Origin: Trochalopteron elliotii
Lineage: Eukaryota > Chordata > Aves > Passeriformes > Leiothrichidae
DNA: 64,000 nucleotides
Reading direction: 5' to 3'
NCBI GenBank assembly: GCA_024734555.1
Contig: JANPWX010019090.1
Span: forward strand, 262,722-326,721
How positions within the stretch are numbered: the stretch's first letter is position 1; every line of letters begins with the position of its first letter. This document shows, piece by piece, positions 62,506 to 64,000 of the stretch. Position numbers and translations under genes: made by a program. Under the pieces are notes generated by a model. It did no database searches, was not told the DNA's origin, and was given only the letters and a program-made list of their open reading frames with translations.

Positions 62506-64000
62506 CTAATCGAAAAGGGGGGCCAGGTCTTCTGTAGAGAGACCCAGCCAAGGTCTCACCCAGTTTAAAGCTCCACACAGCTGGTGGACATCTGCAAGAG
62601 TCCGAATTTGGGTCTTGATTGCCAATTTTTGAGGAACAATGGTCCTCCGACCAATTTCAAGCCCCAGGTACTTCCAGGGTGGCACCTTTTGAATTTTGGA
62701 CTCTTGCAGCTCAAATCCTGCATCAACCAGTGAAGACACTGTGAGGTCGAGCGCGTGCGTCAGCAGGTCTTCCGTCGGTGCGGAAATCAACACGTCATCC
62801 ATGTAATGATGAATTATTGCTTGGGGCACTGCCGCACGCACGGGTGCGAGCAGGGAAGAGACATACCATTGGCAAATCACAGGTGAATTCTTTAACCCTT
62901 GAGGAAGGACTCTCCACTGATACCTCTTTCGTGGGGCCTCTCGATTTAAGGTGGGCACCGAGAAAGCAAAACGTGGGGCATCATCAGGGTGGAGAGGAAT
63001 GTGGAAAAAACAGTCTTTTATATCAATGACAGTCAGATTCCAATTTTCGGGGAGCATGCTTGGGGCGGGCATCCCTGGTTGAAGGGGTCCCATGTCTTCA
63101 ATTACTTCATTAATTTTGCGGAGGTCGTGGAGGAGCCTCCACTTGGTCTTATCTGCTTTCTGAATGACAAACACTGGAGAGTTCCACGGTGAAGTGGTCT
63201 CCTCAATGTGGCCCTTTTTCAGCTGCTCTTCCACAAGCTCGTGGAGCGCCTTTAATTTCTGTTTTGAGAGCGGCCACTGCTCTACCCAGACGGGTTCATT
63301 TGTCAGCCAATTCAGTTTCTGGATAGGGCGCTCTTCAGTGACCGCTGCCTGAAAAACCTTTGGAGGGTCAGGAATGCTAATTGTGGCCCCCCATTGGGAC
63401 ATCAAATCTCTTCCCCACAGGGGCTCATCAAAATCCAAAACGAAAGGGCATAGAGTAGCTAATTGCCCTTTCGGCCCTTCAATTGTCACTGCTTTCTTTG
63501 ACTGTTTGGCCAATTGCAAATCTCCAATACCGTTTACATGTTTGACTATGTCTTGCAATTCCCAATGTGATGGCCACGAACTTTTTGGGACGACCGTCAC
63601 ATCAGCGGCTGTGTCCCAGACCCCTTCAAGGAGTTTGGATTCCCCACCCACGGAGAGCTTACAGTAATCTTTTGGCCTGTTGGAGCCTATCTTTTTTACC
63701 ACAGCGACAGTGGTGTCTTTGTCGCTTTCTCTTTCGCCATCCTCTGTGGCACTGTCTTCTGGACTCGCTTTTACTGCAAGCCCTTGCATGGAAGGGATGG
63801 CTTGGGCAATTATTTGCCCCTTTGGTAAAAAGGTGGGTGGGTTTTCACTGTGCAGCCACACAACAAATCGCTCTGGGTCAGTTGTCATCATCCCAGGGGC
63901 GATCTTTATGTCTGGGGGAGTGAACTTACAGTCTCCAATGACAACAAACTTGGTCTCCACCAAGGGCCACGTGCCGGGTTCCTTTGAGACCACGGCTGTT
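62506..64000 (-). pseudogene. pol: ERV2 pro-pol segment: dUTPase-like end, protease, RT fingers/palm
   Basis: An open frame of 495 codons from 63993, still open at the window edge, ending at a TAG (62506-62508). Residues ~30-70 (FLPKGQIIAQAIPS) resemble the late part of a retroviral dUTPase, a tentative reading. The protease shows DTAAD at 127-131, where the family motif is D-T/S-G, and WGRDLMSQWGA at 193-203. The RT follows without a frame change: TTSPWNSPVFVIQK, WRLLHDLRKINE, the catalytic IDIKD (D324), LPQGLKNSP and YMDD at 397-400. Thus the RT catalytic triad residues are present but the polypeptide stops before the thumb. The next residues continue in frame after the stop. Confidence 0.87.

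Larger units (their letters stand above)
58877..64000 (-). mobile_element. ERV2: class II endogenous retrovirus, 3' part
   Basis: A provirus on the minus strand that continues past the right edge. Present are protease and RT, RNase H, integrase, env, polypurine tract and 3' LTR. gag and the 5' LTR are outside. Pol stays in one frame from the window edge to 60517 except for stop codons at 62506-62508, 62119-62121 and 60856-60858. The six bases before the LTR are CCTAGG (58871-58876), which would be the target duplication if repeated beyond the other end. Confidence 0.9.

Noticed and set aside
1..64000. CRISPR arrays, bacterial operons, riboswitches
   Set aside because: Sequence is vertebrate; no regularly spaced direct repeats or operon structure were found.

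Overview
The window looks like an intergenic or intronic stretch of a bird genome, most likely a songbird (passerine). I find no host protein-coding gene, rRNA or tRNA that I can support. What can be recognised is retroelement sequence: a CR1 LINE with the avian ATTCTGTG tail repeat, several CR1 fragments, many LTRs, and two class II (alpha/beta-like) endogenous retroviruses (ERVs) on the minus strand. One of these has a primer-binding site resembling the tRNA-Trp site of avian alpharetroviruses. The species is an inference.

Layout. From 1 to 21 kb there is mostly unannotated single-copy-like sequence with LTRs at 1.1-2.2, 3.2-3.8, 4.5-4.8 and 12.6-12.9 kb, a CR1 fragment at 5.5-6.0 kb, and a broken class II env fragment (9.08-9.90 kb) running through a polypurine tract into a long LTR (9.90-11.25 kb). 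From 21.8 to 24.8 kb lies a long CR1 copy holding the end of ORF1 and most of ORF2 (endonuclease, reverse transcriptase), broken by stops and frameshifts. A further LTR with a leader remnant follows at 25.0-25.7 kb, then LTRs at 27.0, 29.8, 35.7 and 37.7 kb. Several have clean target-site duplications, so they are solo LTRs.

ERV1 (39.41-45.96 kb, minus strand) has two LTRs about 3.5% apart, a polypurine tract, a tRNA-Trp-like primer site, a protease reading frame, and a pol remnant (RT thumb/connection, RNase H, integrase). Most of gag, the RT palm and env are missing, and about 3 kb of unassigned sequence lies between the protease and the pol remnant. LTRs at 46.7-47.3 and 47.5-48.4 kb follow. 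From 48.4 to 58.9 kb I see no gene, only a zinc-knuckle-like codon stretch, short tandem repeats and a possible CR1 trace.

ERV2 (58.88 kb to beyond the right edge, minus strand) is much better preserved. It has a 3' LTR, polypurine tract, an open env frame that keeps the whole transmembrane subunit but almost no surface subunit, and a pol region that stays in one frame for about 3.5 kb and is interrupted only by three stop codons. Its gag and 5' LTR lie outside the window. The pol genes are class II while the env has the CX6CC disulfide motif and immunosuppressive-type region of alpha/gamma-type envelopes.

The best candidates for something unusual are the SU-deleted open env of ERV2 and the lightly damaged pol next to it. 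No new host defence or metabolic system is visible.
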